Shown here piece by piece: positions 8,244 through 22,000 of a stretch of DNA of 64,000 bases; the first letter of the stretch is position 1; each line of letters starts with the position of its first letter. Under the pieces are notes generated by a model. The model saw only the letters and a program-made list of their open reading frames with translations. It did not search any database and was not told where the DNA came from. Origin of the DNA: Lepidodermella squamata (Eukaryota; Gastrotricha); assembly GCA_047495785.1 (NCBI GenBank), contig JBLDXI010000003.1, positions 3,286,001-3,350,000 of the forward strand, read 5' to 3'. The position numbers and the translations under genes were made by a program.

Positions 8244-11130
8244 ATTATGATCACAAGAACTTTGCATCATTGAGAAATCATGAGTAAATTATCATCAGAA
8301 ATAAAAAATGAGATTTAATGATGTCATACCTTTTTATTCAATTTGTAATTTTGACAAAATTTTCCAGAAATTTCTTGCAAGAAACAGCGGCGAGCGAAAT
8401 TTACACATGCCGCGCTTTTACCCTTCTTTTTTAGTTAGCCCGACCTGCCCGAGCTGGATGCTGCCCATGCAGCTTTTTGTCCTTCTCGCATGCATTTACA
8501 GCGTGAAAGAAAAGCTGAGCAACCATCTTATATTTTTGCAACTTTATGTCGAAATTTAACCAATGTTTGACATTAGACTCACCGCTTTCCGGGAGAGATT
8601 ATTGACCGAAAAAATGCACGAGATGACGTCTTATTTGTGATAAGCCTATTTATATTATCAAGTTCATACCATCGAGAATTTCATTCGGCTAAATTATACA
8701 GTGTTTATTATTTCACATAAAAAGATGACATAAAAGTATTTCATTTGACCAGACGTGTAAAATGATGGCTAATATCGGCACCACGTAGATCGATCGCCCG
8801 GCGTTCTCAGGCATAGAATCACAGGCATTGAATGTCGCCGGTAGATGTGTTGTTTTGAAGGCAGGTTGCGCGTCTTGTAGCGGACGGAAAGCTCGATGAG
8901 GTACTCGGCTAATTTCGGAAACCAAGAATTCGACATATTTAGTAACGAAAATGAGTGTAATTACAACGATTTCCCAGTCTTTTATATCGAGAAGGGGTGA
9001 CTGATTGTATAGCTATTGTAAGTATATTAGATTACCAGCGTGTATCAAGGCCTAAGACAAAACAGTACGAGAATTGCAGCGTAACCTCCAGACGGGCCAG
9101 TTGTAATCTCACGCAATTTGTTGCTTCAGTTTATTAGCGGGGGTATACATTCCTCTAAATGACAGGTTCTAATATTTTTTGTACGATCTAGACATGATAT
9201 TATTGATATTAATGACGCAGGTCTCGCTATAATCTGGGTAAAAAGGTCATTTTTCGCAAAACAAGACAGTAAGAATTAAAAAAACTGAGAATTTTGTTTT
9301 CGCGAGTTGTCTCAAAGTGTCGTTGTGACCTATTACTCTCATTTCTTGTGGGCGGTATCGAATGTAAATTGTAAGGCCGAAAATCTTTAGCGTCGTTGAA
9401 TAACTCGGTTTTAAGGCGATAGGTGCCGAGAAAGTGGCGTTTCTTACGTGAATGAAGAGGCAAAACAAGTATTACCTGTTACCTGTCACCATGAAGCTTA
9501 AAAAACCTGCTTAAAACCGAAAATGATGGCTATGTGACGGCATCAATCCCTGGATTCGACAGAAAATGAGGGCAGTTTCGATTACAGGTAATTAAATGTT
9601 TTTTAAGTGGCAAATGTACGCTGTACGGTGTAAATCTACTGCGATTATTAGCAGGGCAAATTAAACAATTTAGCTCAATTTCCCTGTGCAAAAAGAACCT
9701 GACAAAATTACTAAAACGCACTAGTTCTCAACCTTTTTTCAATATTGGACCCAGCAGCCGTTCACATTTTTCATAGGCTCTCCCAGGTCACCCGTAGAGT
9801 CTTCAGCCTTCAGATATTGTTCATGGTTTCCCGTATTTACCCGCCTGTCCAAGTTCTTGGGTCTCAAGAGGCGATTGGGCCAAAAAGCAAAATTAATTGC
9901 TCGAACTCGAATATTTCAAGGCATTTCAGCATATCAGCTGGATTTCAGGGCTGACCGTATATGGGCTAAGTAATTCAAGAAAATGAACCGGAAAAATACG
10001 CAGAAAGAGTGGAAAGAGTCATATTGTCGCCAGCCTCGCCAGCTTTGAATTCTGACGCATTTTCAAAACTCTGAAAAATAGCTTTACAGCAGTAAAATAT
10101 CGGAAAAATATGATATCAGATTGATTTTGCGAACTTGACTAACATTACATTTATTCAACTACTGCATTATTAACACTGACCATGAATTCGTAAAATTATG
10201 GAACCACTTGAAAGACCCCTTCGCGACCAAAAGTCAAATGCCAGAATCATAATTATTGATCGATTGGCCAATCAGCCAAGGTCACATTAACCCCAATAAC
10301 CAATAACTATTATTATGAGCATAATAAGACCACTTAAATTAACCTGGAAAATATTGTCATGATATTGCCAGCCTTTTTCGTGTAACTTCTCTTCGGGTTG
10401 AAAGAAGATCGCTGGATCGATTTTAAATGCGGAGAGCTAATGCGGAAACATCCCTCGATTCAATCAACAAAACATACACATCCTGAATCCTGATACGTGA
10501 TAATAACAGACATGCCAAATCTTCCTGTTGAGGAAAAGCACGATGGCATAGCGGAAACATCGGAAACGTCTTACCTTAAAGCCATTAGCATCGAATCTTA
10601 ACCAGTCATTGGATATCTTCAAGGAAATCGTATGACGTCTGAGCGCGATGAAAGTGGGCGCGTAAAAGGGAGATTGAGCGAAATAGCTCGGAGATCTTCC
10701 CATGAGTAGTCATCAACTCCTTATTTTGCACTTTTAATTTGCAAAACATTAAGCGTTAATTTCAAATCCTTTCATGCAAGCCCTTGAGAATAAGACAGAT
10801 GATGTGCTTATAACAGTGGCTTTTACACCTTACACCTGCTTTTATTTTTCGGTTTTACCGCGGTTTTTTCTGCTTCGTATCAGAAGAGGTGGCTGGAAGA
10901 GTCTATATTACGTAATTAACCACAACGTTTGCCACGGAGCGGAAAGAAACTGCGGTTAAAAACCGACAAATAAAAGTCAGTGTAAAAGCCACCAATATCG
11001 TTAGCGTCGTTGAAAGACTCGGATTCAAGTTTAAGCTTATTTATTTGGGCGACAAGTGAAAACATGAATGACTTCATAATTGTCACCTAGAATCCAGACT
11101 CATTTCGCTTAAAATATCACCTAGGCTATT
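8244..11130. other. Gene-poor region with dispersed intergenic repeats
   Basis: No ORF here has family features or a splice-consistent partner. Around 8745-8850 the sequence matches 1655-1740 with substitutions. At 9375-9430 and 10985-11030 it repeats the TTAGCGTCGTTGAA word seen at 1738. Confidence 0.55.
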
Positions 11131-13482
11131 ATGAGCATGTTAAACTTCGTTATTCTCCTAGCGGTCCTGCATCTGTCGACTGGCCAACAGATGAAAAAGT
11201 ACAATTTGTCAATGGTTCAGATGTTTCCGAATTTCCATGAAGGATGCCCCGAGGCTCTCAAAATCATTGTAGATCACGTTAATAGTCGCCCCGATGTTTT
11301 GCCGGACTACAACATCGTACCTCATTACCAGGACGAGGTAGATCTCTGGGTTGGTTATGCCCCTATTCAAGCCCTAGTCAACTACGGCCGGGATTGGGAA
11401 AATCGTCCGAATGACGGCGTAAACATTCGATCACCTGTTTTTGTCGGCCCGTTTTTATCAATCGGATGCAAACCTTATGGCAAACCTCTGAAATACTTTG
11501 ATATGGTTGGCTTGTCCATCGCTTGTGCTGCCCCGAATTTGGCTGACCATATAGCTTATCCGAATCTGTACTTAATTCAGCCCACCGGGGAATTAGGCGC
11601 AATTTCACTGGTTCATTTCATGAAAGATGTCGGAAAGTGGTCGAAAGTCGGCATTGTGACTCTAGCAGCGTTTCCTAACGATTATTTAGCCGCGATTTAC
11701 GCCCAGAAATATTCAGCCCAAAGTGGAATTTTCGTTCCAGCATTCAACGCAATCCTTGACGTAACTGACGATTCATTGAACGAGTTGATATATCACGACA
11801 CACGGATAATTTTAGTCTATATCACCCAAGAGGCTATGTTGTGGAGGTTTCTTTGCAAATGCTACCTATCCGGCTTGACCGGGCCGAGGTATTTGTTCTT
11901 CTTGAATAATAATCTTGCAGGGGAACCCGACAAAATTCTGCCAGTTATGATAACCGATCCCTGGTGTAGTAGAAGCATCGTCCGGGAGCAATTGCGCTAC
12001 TCGATATTTTTCGGTCCAATCAACCAAATAATCGACGACAGTAGAAAAAGTGAGCTAGGCTACAATAAGACGGTTTTCGACGGTTGGCTGACTAAATTAT
12101 TACCAAAGCCAGTAGTTTCTTTGAAATACGTCTGCCATGATGCCACCTTAATGGCTATTTATGCCTTGCAAGATGCTGATAATCGCTTGAAAAAGGAGTT
12201 CAAAATGTCCCTACTCGACATGAACACAAATTCGACCTTTGTCATGAAAATCTTCAACGAATCTGTGATCAATGTCAATGTGTCCGGCTTACGAGGTCAA
12301 ATGAGGTTCAGTAAACGTGGTTTCAACGAAAATAGCCCTATTTTATACTCCTACTACGATCCGAATGGCTATCAAAATAAATACATGTCCATCGAGGTCG
12401 ATACATCGAAGGATTTCATGTTCTACGGTCGTTACAAAGTTTTGCAAATGGAACCCTGGGACTGGGCGGCTTGGCAGAATAACGGCCGCCCTCCTAAAGA
12501 TCGAGCTTTCACAGTTTCGTTAAAAAAGGACTTCCCTGATGACCTCGCTTTGGCACTCAGAATTCTAATAGGAATACTCTCGGTGCTTGAAATCGGAATG
12601 TTGGCTGCTACGATCGGATACAGGAATAAAACGGCATCTCCTGCAGTTAAGGTGGCTGGCTATTTAGGTTGCTTGGCACTAAATGCAGCTGGCATAGCCT
12701 TCACCGTTAAAAACAGCCAGGGCATGATCGTAATTGCTGCTGTTAGGATTTCAATATTGGTTTTCGCCATGTCGTTACTGAATGGCATTCTTTCATTTCG
12801 CTCGATTGTTTTGGCGAGGAAAAGGCCTACGCAGTTTAGGATGGGAAATGGTTCAAAGCCGACAACCCCGTCAGCTTCACTGGTTAACGCTAATCCAGGA
12901 GTTTCATGCCCCTCCCGGCTTTCTAGCCGTGCAGCGGCTTCATCGAATCGGAATCAGGCAAAAGTATTTGAGGACGGAATCGCTTTGAAAGTACTAGTTT
13001 CAGTCTTAATATTCCTCGTTGTCAATGTTGTTTCACTGGTGGTTTGGTTGAAGTTCGACTCGCTAACTTGCTATGATTTTCATGCCCGAAAACAGGACAA
13101 TTACGACGTAGTTAGCGATACATATTTCGACATTTCAATGGTGATCTGCTCGACGGAAAACGGGGCAGTTTGGATGTTCAGCATAACCCTTTTGCACTTG
13201 CTTCTGCTAGCATATGGCACGTATCAAGGCTACTGCGTTAAAGCCAAGCTAAAAACGCTGGCTCGCCGTGTCCGTGCGGATGTTCTGGGTGTGTGGCTTG
13301 GGACGATTAATGCAATATCCCTTTTGCTATGCACGGTACTCATCGTGGTGACTCTTGGCGATCAGATCAAGCAACACATTGCCGTTTCATTCGCTTGTCT
13401 ATTCTTCTCAGCTACCACTTGTCTGAGTTTGGGCCATAAAACGTTGAAGGATGTTTTCAAAAGGCAATCTTCCCAACGCTGA
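11131..13482 (+). CDS. Class C GPCR, GABA-B-receptor-like
   Basis: 783 aa, one uninterrupted exon. A signal peptide (MSMLNFVILLAVLHLSTG) precedes a periplasmic-binding-protein-like ectodomain of about 450 residues (FPNFHEGCPEALKIIVDHVN, HDATLMAIYAL). Seven membrane segments start near residue 470: LALRILIGILSVLEIGMLAA, then segments near VAGYLGCLALNAAG, ISILVFAMSLLNG, LVSVLIFLVVNVVSLVVW, SITLLHLLLLAYGTY, VWLGTINAISLLLCTVLIV and SFACLFFSATTCLSLG. There is no Cys-rich domain between ectodomain and membrane, which is typical of GABA-B types. The second cytoplasmic loop is unusually long (about 70 residues, Ser/Pro-rich). The ligand cannot be predicted. Lack of introns contrasts with neighbouring genes and could mean a retrocopy, but the frame is fully open. 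AATAAA lies near 13684. Confidence 0.8.
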   Translation: MSMLNFVILLAVLHLSTGQQMKKYNLSMVQMFPNFHEGCPEALKIIVDHVNSRPDVLPDYNIVPHYQDEVDLWVGYAPIQALVNYGRDWENRPNDGVNIRSPVFVGPFLSIGCKPYGKPLKYFDMVGLSIACAAPNLADHIAYPNLYLIQPTGELGAISLVHFMKDVGKWSKVGIVTLAAFPNDYLAAIYAQKYSAQSGIFVPAFNAILDVTDDSLNELIYHDTRIILVYITQEAMLWRFLCKCYLSGLTGPRYLFFLNNNLAGEPDKILPVMITDPWCSRSIVREQLRYSIFFGPINQIIDDSRKSELGYNKTVFDGWLTKLLPKPVVSLKYVCHDATLMAIYALQDADNRLKKEFKMSLLDMNTNSTFVMKIFNESVINVNVSGLRGQMRFSKRGFNENSPILYSYYDPNGYQNKYMSIEVDTSKDFMFYGRYKVLQMEPWDWAAWQNNGRPPKDRAFTVSLKKDFPDDLALALRILIGILSVLEIGMLAATIGYRNKTASPAVKVAGYLGCLALNAAGIAFTVKNSQGMIVIAAVRISILVFAMSLLNGILSFRSIVLARKRPTQFRMGNGSKPTTPSASLVNANPGVSCPSRLSSRAAASSNRNQAKVFEDGIALKVLVSVLIFLVVNVVSLVVWLKFDSLTCYDFHARKQDNYDVVSDTYFDISMVICSTENGAVWMFSITLLHLLLLAYGTYQGYCVKAKLKTLARRVRADVLGVWLGTINAISLLLCTVLIVVTLGDQIKQHIAVSFACLFFSATTCLSLGHKTLKDVFKRQSSQR

Positions 13483-14195
13483 TATCATTTATTTCATGTT
13501 TGTTTTAAAGTTATTGAACTTCATCATGATCTCAACCGTGAAAACGTCTATGTAAATCAAAATTTGAATATTTATTTTACCTATTTATTTATATTACAAC
13601 CGGTTGAATTCAACGAATTCTCCCTATTGAATGATTTCCTTTCCCAACGGCGTGAAAAATCGTAATTTAGGCCTCAGTGTTAAATAAAAGGTAAAATTGA
13701 CGTTGATTTTCTATTGACGTTGGAAAATCCCTTATTTTCAAAATCAATACTCAAAATAATTCTCGTATAATTCCAAATCGAAATCGGCGCTTCGGCGGCT
13801 GCTGAAGATCATGGAAGCCATTGAAGGTCGTACCATAAATTCCTTTTAAAAAGCGATTGTCGATTGTTGCGCCATAATCTGGGTCTAATAATTAGATCTA
13901 ATTCTTGGGTCTGATTTTTGGCTCTAATCCAAAATTTCGACGTTATTTCACAGTCATTTTCAAAGACCTGCTCAGAACTTGTGGCCCCATACATGTCGGT
14001 TTTACTTCGTTACCATAATCACGATCTAGCAAAACTGGGAGAACGAAGCACGATTTCGTGCCGCAAACATCCATTATCAATATTCTACGGGGCTAGAGAT
14101 ACAGCACAAAAATGACGTCTAGACTTTCAAGGGGGTGTTGACTTTTCGAAACTGAGAATTCGGCTTCCGCATGCATCCGCATGCATCGCCTTCAT
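13483..14195. other. Intergenic DNA with repeats shared with 23.6 kb and 18.7 kb
   Basis: The stretch at about 13735-13850 matches 23610-23700 (shared ACTCAAAATAATTCTCGTAT and GCTGAAGATCATGGAAG). The stretch at about 13985-14150 matches 18690-18990 beside another channel fragment (shared AAGGGGGTGTTGA). The DNA around these channel copies was duplicated with them. Confidence 0.55.
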
Positions 14196-14801
14196 CTACC
14201 ACTCAGATTCAAGATAAACATCGATGATGAAAGAGTGAACTGCAATGCCAGCTAGAAGACACAAGCCCAAAACGATGAAATCAAAAATTCTGACGAGACC
14301 GCCGTTTTTGACGAAAAAAGCGGGCAAGCCGGGATAACCAAGCTTGTCATCTATCTGACGCCAGAGTCTTTCGTAACAGCAAGCCACAAACTGGTAAACA
14401 GTGCAGCAACTAGCCAACCAAAACATCGAAAATACGTAATCGACTAGGAGAATTCGCTGGGAGGTTTTGGCGACGTTGCTAGAGACCGTCGATTGCGCGA
14501 CGCCCATCGCCAGCAAAACAGTCATTGAGAAGGCGGGACGGTCAGGCTCAGTTGGCGGGATGGCGAATGAGGCAATTTCAACGATATACAACACAGCGCT
14601 TGGTATCAATAGGTTATAAATGAAATACGACGGATTGCGAACCATAGAGGCTACGTAAAATACAGCGCTAGATTTCGTTCCTTTGTAGCTGATAGTCGAG
14701 ATGTTGTAACCGTGCCCGACGAAATTCCATCTGTCCTCGTCGTCGTTGCCCTGCAGAGCGAAAATAGGATCGCTAAACGTCATGAATTCCTCCCCGTGAT
14801 G
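14196..14801 (-). pseudogene. 5'-truncated Cys-loop receptor copy (membrane half only)
   Basis: The ORF starts at MTFSDPIFALQG and covers the end of the ligand-binding domain, all four membrane segments and a stop (VYLESEW). It is about 90% identical to the matching part of the complete gene at 19070-22549. Homology continues a few codons upstream (HHGEEF against NYGVKY) to an in-frame TAG near 14809. The Cys-loop, the rest of the ligand-binding domain and the lectin domains are missing. The four-helix part remains intact, so loss of the 5' part may be recent. Expression of a channel-only protein is possible but unsupported. Confidence 0.75.
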
Positions 14802-17260
14802 AGAAGGCGACTGCTAGTCAATTAAAACCAAACTTATTCATCGCTTTGCACTCGGCTGCGCGGTGTGTTAAAAACAATCGACAAAAACAGCAGTAGCAGA
14901 ATAACAACAATAACAGCAGTTCGGGGTAATAACAATAATGAGCGATTGATTACTAATTGTCAAAAAGTGAAAAAAACGCGAGCCGGAAAAAACACACACA
15001 ACGACCGCACGCGCGGCAGTGATTTCTCTCGGCTTCTTTCGTGCTACTGCTGGCCGATTTAATTGATTGACAGTAGTAGCAGGGCTGTTTATTATTGTTA
15101 TTATTACTCTACTCAGGCGTAATTGACGCGCACGGAAAAAGAACGACGGCTAAGAAATCACGAATATACATACATACAGGACAACAAGTGTTGTCGCGCA
15201 ACGGCTACTTACCTTCTAAACATCCATCACTTACTACTATTACTACTGTACTGCTACTACTACGACGGCGCGGCTAATTTTGTTGTTTCTTTTAGCGCGC
15301 GGACAAATAACAACAAAAACAGCGCGCCTAATCGAGGGCGTGTGCGCGCGAGTGTCGCAATCGCGAGCGCGCACACCTGAGTTTGTGTGTCACCTTTTTT
15401 CGATGCAATCCACTCGAGGCTGTCGCGAGTCAAACAATGATGACGATGACAGGTCGCCGCCGCGCGCAATAAGATTTTCATCAATAATAATATTACAAGT
15501 ATTGCATCTCCATTCAGATTACCTATCGCAACAATATACAAAACCATTACTACCAACTAAACGCAGCAGTAGCAGCAGATGCTAGTATGTAGTAAATCAA
15601 CACATTGTTGCCGCCTCAAGTGGGAAAAACTCAAATACAAACAATATTCTCACAAATTCATCAGAAACGTTAAACAATTCTGAAAATGTAAATTTCAACA
15701 AAATTAATGCATTATTTTGGGCGTTAATTGAGAAATCATCATCATATGTGAGGTCAAACTGCAAGGTAGAATGAACTGAAATGAGGCATGGCCGAAGAAG
15801 GTCATCCTCGTAATGATACATCTAAGACGTGAGAAAAACTGTCGAAAGTAAATCTCGACATACAAGCTATTCAGGGTCTTTCTGGATTCGCGATGCTATT
15901 TAAATGTAATGTTTAGAGCTCATAAAAAGCTGAAATGAATTAAGCTTCAAATTAGAATCCGGAATAACTTGAATTCTAAAACGAAAACTTGAGTATTATA
16001 GCCATTTTTGTCAATTTTAATTACTGAGCTGAGGCGCAAACCCGGCATAAACAGAAATTAAACGGTATTTTTGAACGGTATTTCACCACGATTCTTCAAA
16101 TTAACTAAACTACTTGGCATTTTTGAAATTCTTAATTCTGAATTTTGGAAAACTTTGAAAATCTTAGTGGAACCAGTGAATCCACCCGACCAATCAGATA
16201 ATTGTGGATTCACTGGTTCCACTAAGATATTTGAATTTTTTTCGTCTCGGCCACGGATGCTAGTTTGGTCTAATACCTTTATAGTAATACCTGTATTCTA
16301 TAACCAAATGATGACGACGAAGAGATAGATGATTTTTAATTGCTTGAGAAGATGAAATTTGAAGAAAAAGATTGCACTGAATAAAAGTCACTTGAATGTT
16401 CCAAGTTCTGTTTCTGAAAAGGGTTCTGGATTTAGGGTTCCAGCAGAAAATCTCCCCAAAATTGGGGTTTTCTGGTTTCTAGTTCTTACAAATCAATTAT
16501 TTATTTCGATATCAGCGCAATCTAAGAAAAACTAATATTAAACTATTTCTACAGACTTGTGGTACAAGTTGGCTATAGGAAAAAATTTACAATTTACAAT
16601 TACACAAGTAAGGAAACTTTCGAAATCGCGAAAATTCGGAAACATTTAACCTCAATTTTAGTGTTGCGCATCTTTGGACCCTACCGATTCGAACTTGAAG
16701 CCCGGCCGAAATCGCTCACCGTGCCGATGATTTCATTTTAGCTTAATTTTGAGTTGGAGGAGAGGCTCTGGTCCTATTTTTCGAGATTATTGATAGACAA
16801 CTTTCGTTAATAGAAACTTTGTTTCGAGCCTATAAAATTTGAAATTTGAAGGTGTCTCAAGCCAAGTCATGAGAATTTTTGTTGAATTATAAAAAATGGC
16901 AGCTGACTCATGACCCGCGCATTAGGCTATCACCTTTTTTACTGCTAAATAAAAAAACTCACTTGGGGTTGCTCTTACGCACACAGCCGTGCTAGGTGCT
17001 AGGCTGTTCTGCACTTGCGTCATGCCTATAACCAGAAAACATATTTACGAAACATTGTTGGCAACGTTTCCACCGTTTCAATAGTTTGAAAATTGGCAAC
17101 AACAAGGCGATATCGATGCCAACAGCCAGAAAAACTGGCCTTACCAACGGTATTTAAACGCTGCAGGAATGGTTTACAGGCATCAAGCAACAATTTTTCA
17201 ACTCAAAGCAATTCAAAGCTAATTTTTCTCTAAATTTCAACGTGAATTTCAAGCTCCATC
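14802..17260. other. Gene-free region with a CpG-rich patch and a hairpin
   Basis: About 14870-15560 is rich in CAA/CAG/TAC triplet-like runs and CpG, with a 10-bp palindromic pair GTGTGCGCGC...GCGCGCACAC near 15340-15376. This could be a promoter or 5' UTR of an unseen gene. The ORFs across it are low-complexity shadows. No coding gene is supported; the hairpin at 16161-16228 is listed separately. Confidence 0.5.
16161..16228. repeat. Perfect 25-bp inverted repeat (hairpin)
   Basis: Arm 16161-16185 is the exact reverse complement of 16204-16228, with an 18-base spacer. Weaker pairing continues a few bases outward. The arms start ATCTTAGTGGAACCAGTGAA. It could be a small foldback element, a hairpin RNA precursor or a recombination scar. 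Confidence 0.85.
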
Positions 17261-18330
<1,070 letters not shown>

Positions 18331-18756
18331 ACCCAGCATAAGGGGATATCAATAGCTTTACACAATTTGACTTTAATGTGATAATTTACTGGAAATTTTG
18401 GCTATTGGGAATGCTACGTTTTATCAATAAACTAATGTATAATTGACATTATCTGTGTGATTTCCCACGTCTGATAGCCAGCCATGGGCGGTTGATTATT
18501 ATTCAGCATATTGCTGCAATGGGGCGACTGCCGAATTGCAGAACAGGGATTTCAAAATCACCTTCAGCCTAAATCTGAAAGTGGAACGTGGCAAGCATAG
18601 ACAACAATTTTACATCATGTCATTGCACCTTACAGTTAATAATTCATACATCAAAATGGCACTAATGACTTTTTGAGCTATGGCTAACGGACAACGTATA
18701 TGTTGGTGTCACTTGGTTACCATCATCACCATCTAGCCACAATAAGCTGCTATACA
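18331..18756. other. Intergenic DNA between cathepsin L and channel debris
   Basis: It holds the cathepsin poly(A) signal. From about 18690 it shows weak similarity to 13985-14040. No gene was seen. Confidence 0.5.
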
Positions 18757-18905
18757 GTGCAGCAACTAGCCAACCCGAACATTGAATAGACGTAATCGAC
18801 TAGGAGAATTCGCTGGGAGGTTTTAGCGACGTTGCTAGAGACTGTTGATTTGCGCGACGTCCATCGCAAGCAGAACAGCCATTGAAAACGCGGGGCGGTC
18901 AGAAA
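18757..18905 (-). pseudogene. Cys-loop receptor fragment (M2-M3), frameshifted
   Basis: On the minus strand, RPAFSMAVLLAMDVAQ runs into a one-base insertion, then continues as STVSSNVAKTSQRILLVDY and SMFGLASCCTV in another frame. Both pieces match M2-M3 of the full gene just downstream. Only about 50 residues remain. The flank at 18930-18990 resembles the flank of the truncated copy at 14.1 kb, so these fragments come from segmental copying of one gene family. Confidence 0.8.
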
Positions 18906-19069
18906 AGAGAACAAAGCACAATATAGAGCTAATGCTAGAGATAAAACACAAAAATGCCGTCCAGACATTTAAGGGTGATTTAAGGGGGTGTTGAATTGTT
19001 GCGAAACCATGTGACTTCACTTGCGAAACCGACTTCACGCATTAGAATCGCAGCTGTGCCTCGCATCTG

Positions 19070-22000
19070 CTAGGCAGAATCAAGGTAAACCTTGATGATG
19101 AAAGAGTGAACTATAAGGCCAGCGAGGAGACACAAGCTCAAAATGATGAGATCGAAAATTCTGATGAGACCGCCGTTTCTGACAACAACAGCAGGCAAGC
19201 CGGGATTACCTAGCTTGTCATCTATCTCACGCCATAATCTTTCGTAGCAGCAAGCCACAAGCTGATAAACAGTGCAGCAACTAGCCAGCCAGAACATCGA
19301 AAATACGTAGTCGACTAGGAGAATTCGCTGGGAGGTTTTGGCGACGTTGCTAGAGACTGTCGATTGCGCGACGCCCATCGCAAGCAGAACAGCCATTGAA
19401 AACGCGGGGCGGTCAGGGTCAGTTGTCGGGATGGCGAATGAGGCTATTTCAACGATATACAACACAGCGCTTGGAATTATTAGGTTGTAAACGAAATACG
19501 ACGGGTTTCGAACAATTGAGACTACGTAAAATACAGCGCTAGATTTCGTTCCTTTGTAGCTGATAGTCGAGATGTTGTAACCGTGCCCGACGAAATTCCA
19601 TCTGTCCTGATCGTCGTTGTCCTGCAGAGCGAAAATTGGATCGCTAAACGTCATGTATTTCACCCCGTAATTGAGAGAAAAAACCAATGCACATGTTTGC
19701 TTGTCGAATGGGTAGTTGTTAAGTTCCATGCTACAGGAAGCTGTGAACTTTCCCTCTTTCAGCCAGAAAAATTGGACCGTTCGATTTGGTGATTGATCAG
19801 ACTTTGAAGTGACAGCGATTAGGTCTTCGCCGAACTCGTCAGAGTATTGCATGTAGACACTGCCATCACCACCATTGACAAATCGGAACGAAGGCGTCCA
19901 TATTTCGGAGGATTTGGCTACGTACAACTGCTCGTAGGGCCGTTCTGTGAAAATGTCCTTACTATCAGCCGAGCAGGTATCGACTGTCCACTTAAGTAGG
20001 ACATTGCCAGATACAGAAAACGTTTCCTGGACCACATCAACGTCGAGTAGTTTTTGTAAGCCAAACGCAGGTCGAATGACGAGAGGAGACGAGTCTGAAG
20101 TCGGTGGAACAGCTCTTAAAGGAATAAAGTCTTTGCACTCGTCGGCCAACTGCTTAGCTGTTATGTTTGCGAACGGCAGCCCTGTTTCGAAGAGCACAGT
20201 CAATAGTTGGTCGAAAATTCGTTTCGCTGAGCCGCCATAGTCATCAACCGTCTTGGCGAAAGCTGCCACATCTTGAAACAATCATTCAATTAATATAAAT
20301 TATGAAGAGACGATGAACTCTCACCAAGTTTATCAGTGCTGAAAAGCATGACATCTTTCTGTCCAATCTTTGCAGGCTCTTCGACGGTCGAAGTAGAGAC
20401 AGTGAAGGCAGTGGAGGCAGTTGAATCCTGCAAATGATATGGCTGAAAATGGGATTTTATTGTGGAATTGGTGATTTACTTTCTCTAGTGCAAGAGTTGA
20501 GCTTATAGTAGGGGCAAGTCGAGATAATATAAGTGTGGAGGTGATTGTCTTTGGCGATGGCGTTATGCTTGCTGACGATGATGGACTGGAACTCGAGCCT
20601 CGGGTTGTTGTTATTGCAGTAGAAGTTGTGCTTGCTGATACCGTAGAAGTTGAAAGTGAAGTAGAGCCCGTAGTTGTTGTTGTAGCGTTTGATGGCATGG
20701 CGCAATCGTAGAAACTTACGGAGCGTACTTCGGTGGTTAGTGGGTTTGATACATTATCACGGCCTCGGTTGCTTGCAGTAATTCCGAGATAGTAATTGCC
20801 GGCTCCAATGAAGCTCTTCAGTGAAGCGCTCATATTTATATTTCTCAAAAAGTTCACACAATATGTGTTGTCGAAATTGCAAGCGTTTATCGACAACGAT
20901 TGGTTCGTAATACGCACTTGCCAAGTCGATCTGCCCATGATGTATGAACTGAGAACAAGTTGGCTCATAGAACGCGGCGAGCACCAATCGAGCGGGTTGG
21001 CACCGGTGCAACCTTCGTACCAGTATTTGCTTGAATTTGGAGAAGTGTAGATTGCTCCCATTATACCATGGCGTAGGTAAGGTTGGAAAAATAGGGTTAG
21101 GCCTAAAATACACGAGAATAATTTTTGAAAAAGAATGCTGGCTATACCTGTGCGCTGATCCATGGCGACGCCGAAGTCGTATTTTATTGAAGAGTTGTAA
21201 TAGCTAGGATGAGTTCCGCCGGGCGGCCGCACTATTCCATTCTGATTAGTTACGGCAAGCTGGAAGCCATATGGCCAAAAAGACAATGCATTTCCAACGT
21301 AATTCGTACAGTTTCCTTGCAGATCCATGCTGAATGCGACGTATATGTCCGTGCCTGCCGTCAGTGCCTATAACTAAAATTATTTAACTGCTGTGTAATC
21401 CTTGAATATTTACGGTTTGCGCCCATAAGGCGGCATTTTCACCAGCTACAGAAGAAAGAAGCCGAACGTTGCCCGGAGTCACTCCAGTGCTGTTCAAATT
21501 GAACGGAGGATAGTAGTCCCATCGCGACAGATCTGCTGGCGAGGTGTATGACCACTCTTGGCGAAATGTTCCACTCGGACAGGCAAGCTCCGAAGGACTG
21601 ACAGGCGAAGGCACAGGTACTGTTCCACAATCCCATGTATCGACCTTGAATATGTCCAAGTTGACGTAGCTCCCTATAGGATGTGCGGCGATTACTCCCA
21701 GCGACATTTGCGCTGATGCAAACGAGGTCTGAAGCGACTCACCCAAGTCAATGTTCGACATAGTTGTCATACAGTTTGTCGAATTAAATATACAGACGTC
21801 AACCGTGAAATAGCGCTGTTGAACGCGCAGTTTCAAGGTCGCTTTTGTTTTCAGGTACGTATCAATAAACGATTGAGACGTGCTGGAGCAAAAACTGGCT
21901 TGTGTGCTTGTGGGCTTGCAGTTATCAATCCACTTTGTGGCGTTTGGCTCCTGTGTAATAATATTGGCCCTGATATATTTGGCGCTGCTCACAGTGTCCA

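Noticed and set aside
15123-15585. Several overlapping ORFs in the CpG/triplet-rich patch
   Set aside because: Low-complexity composition, open on both strands, no domain, no paralogue.
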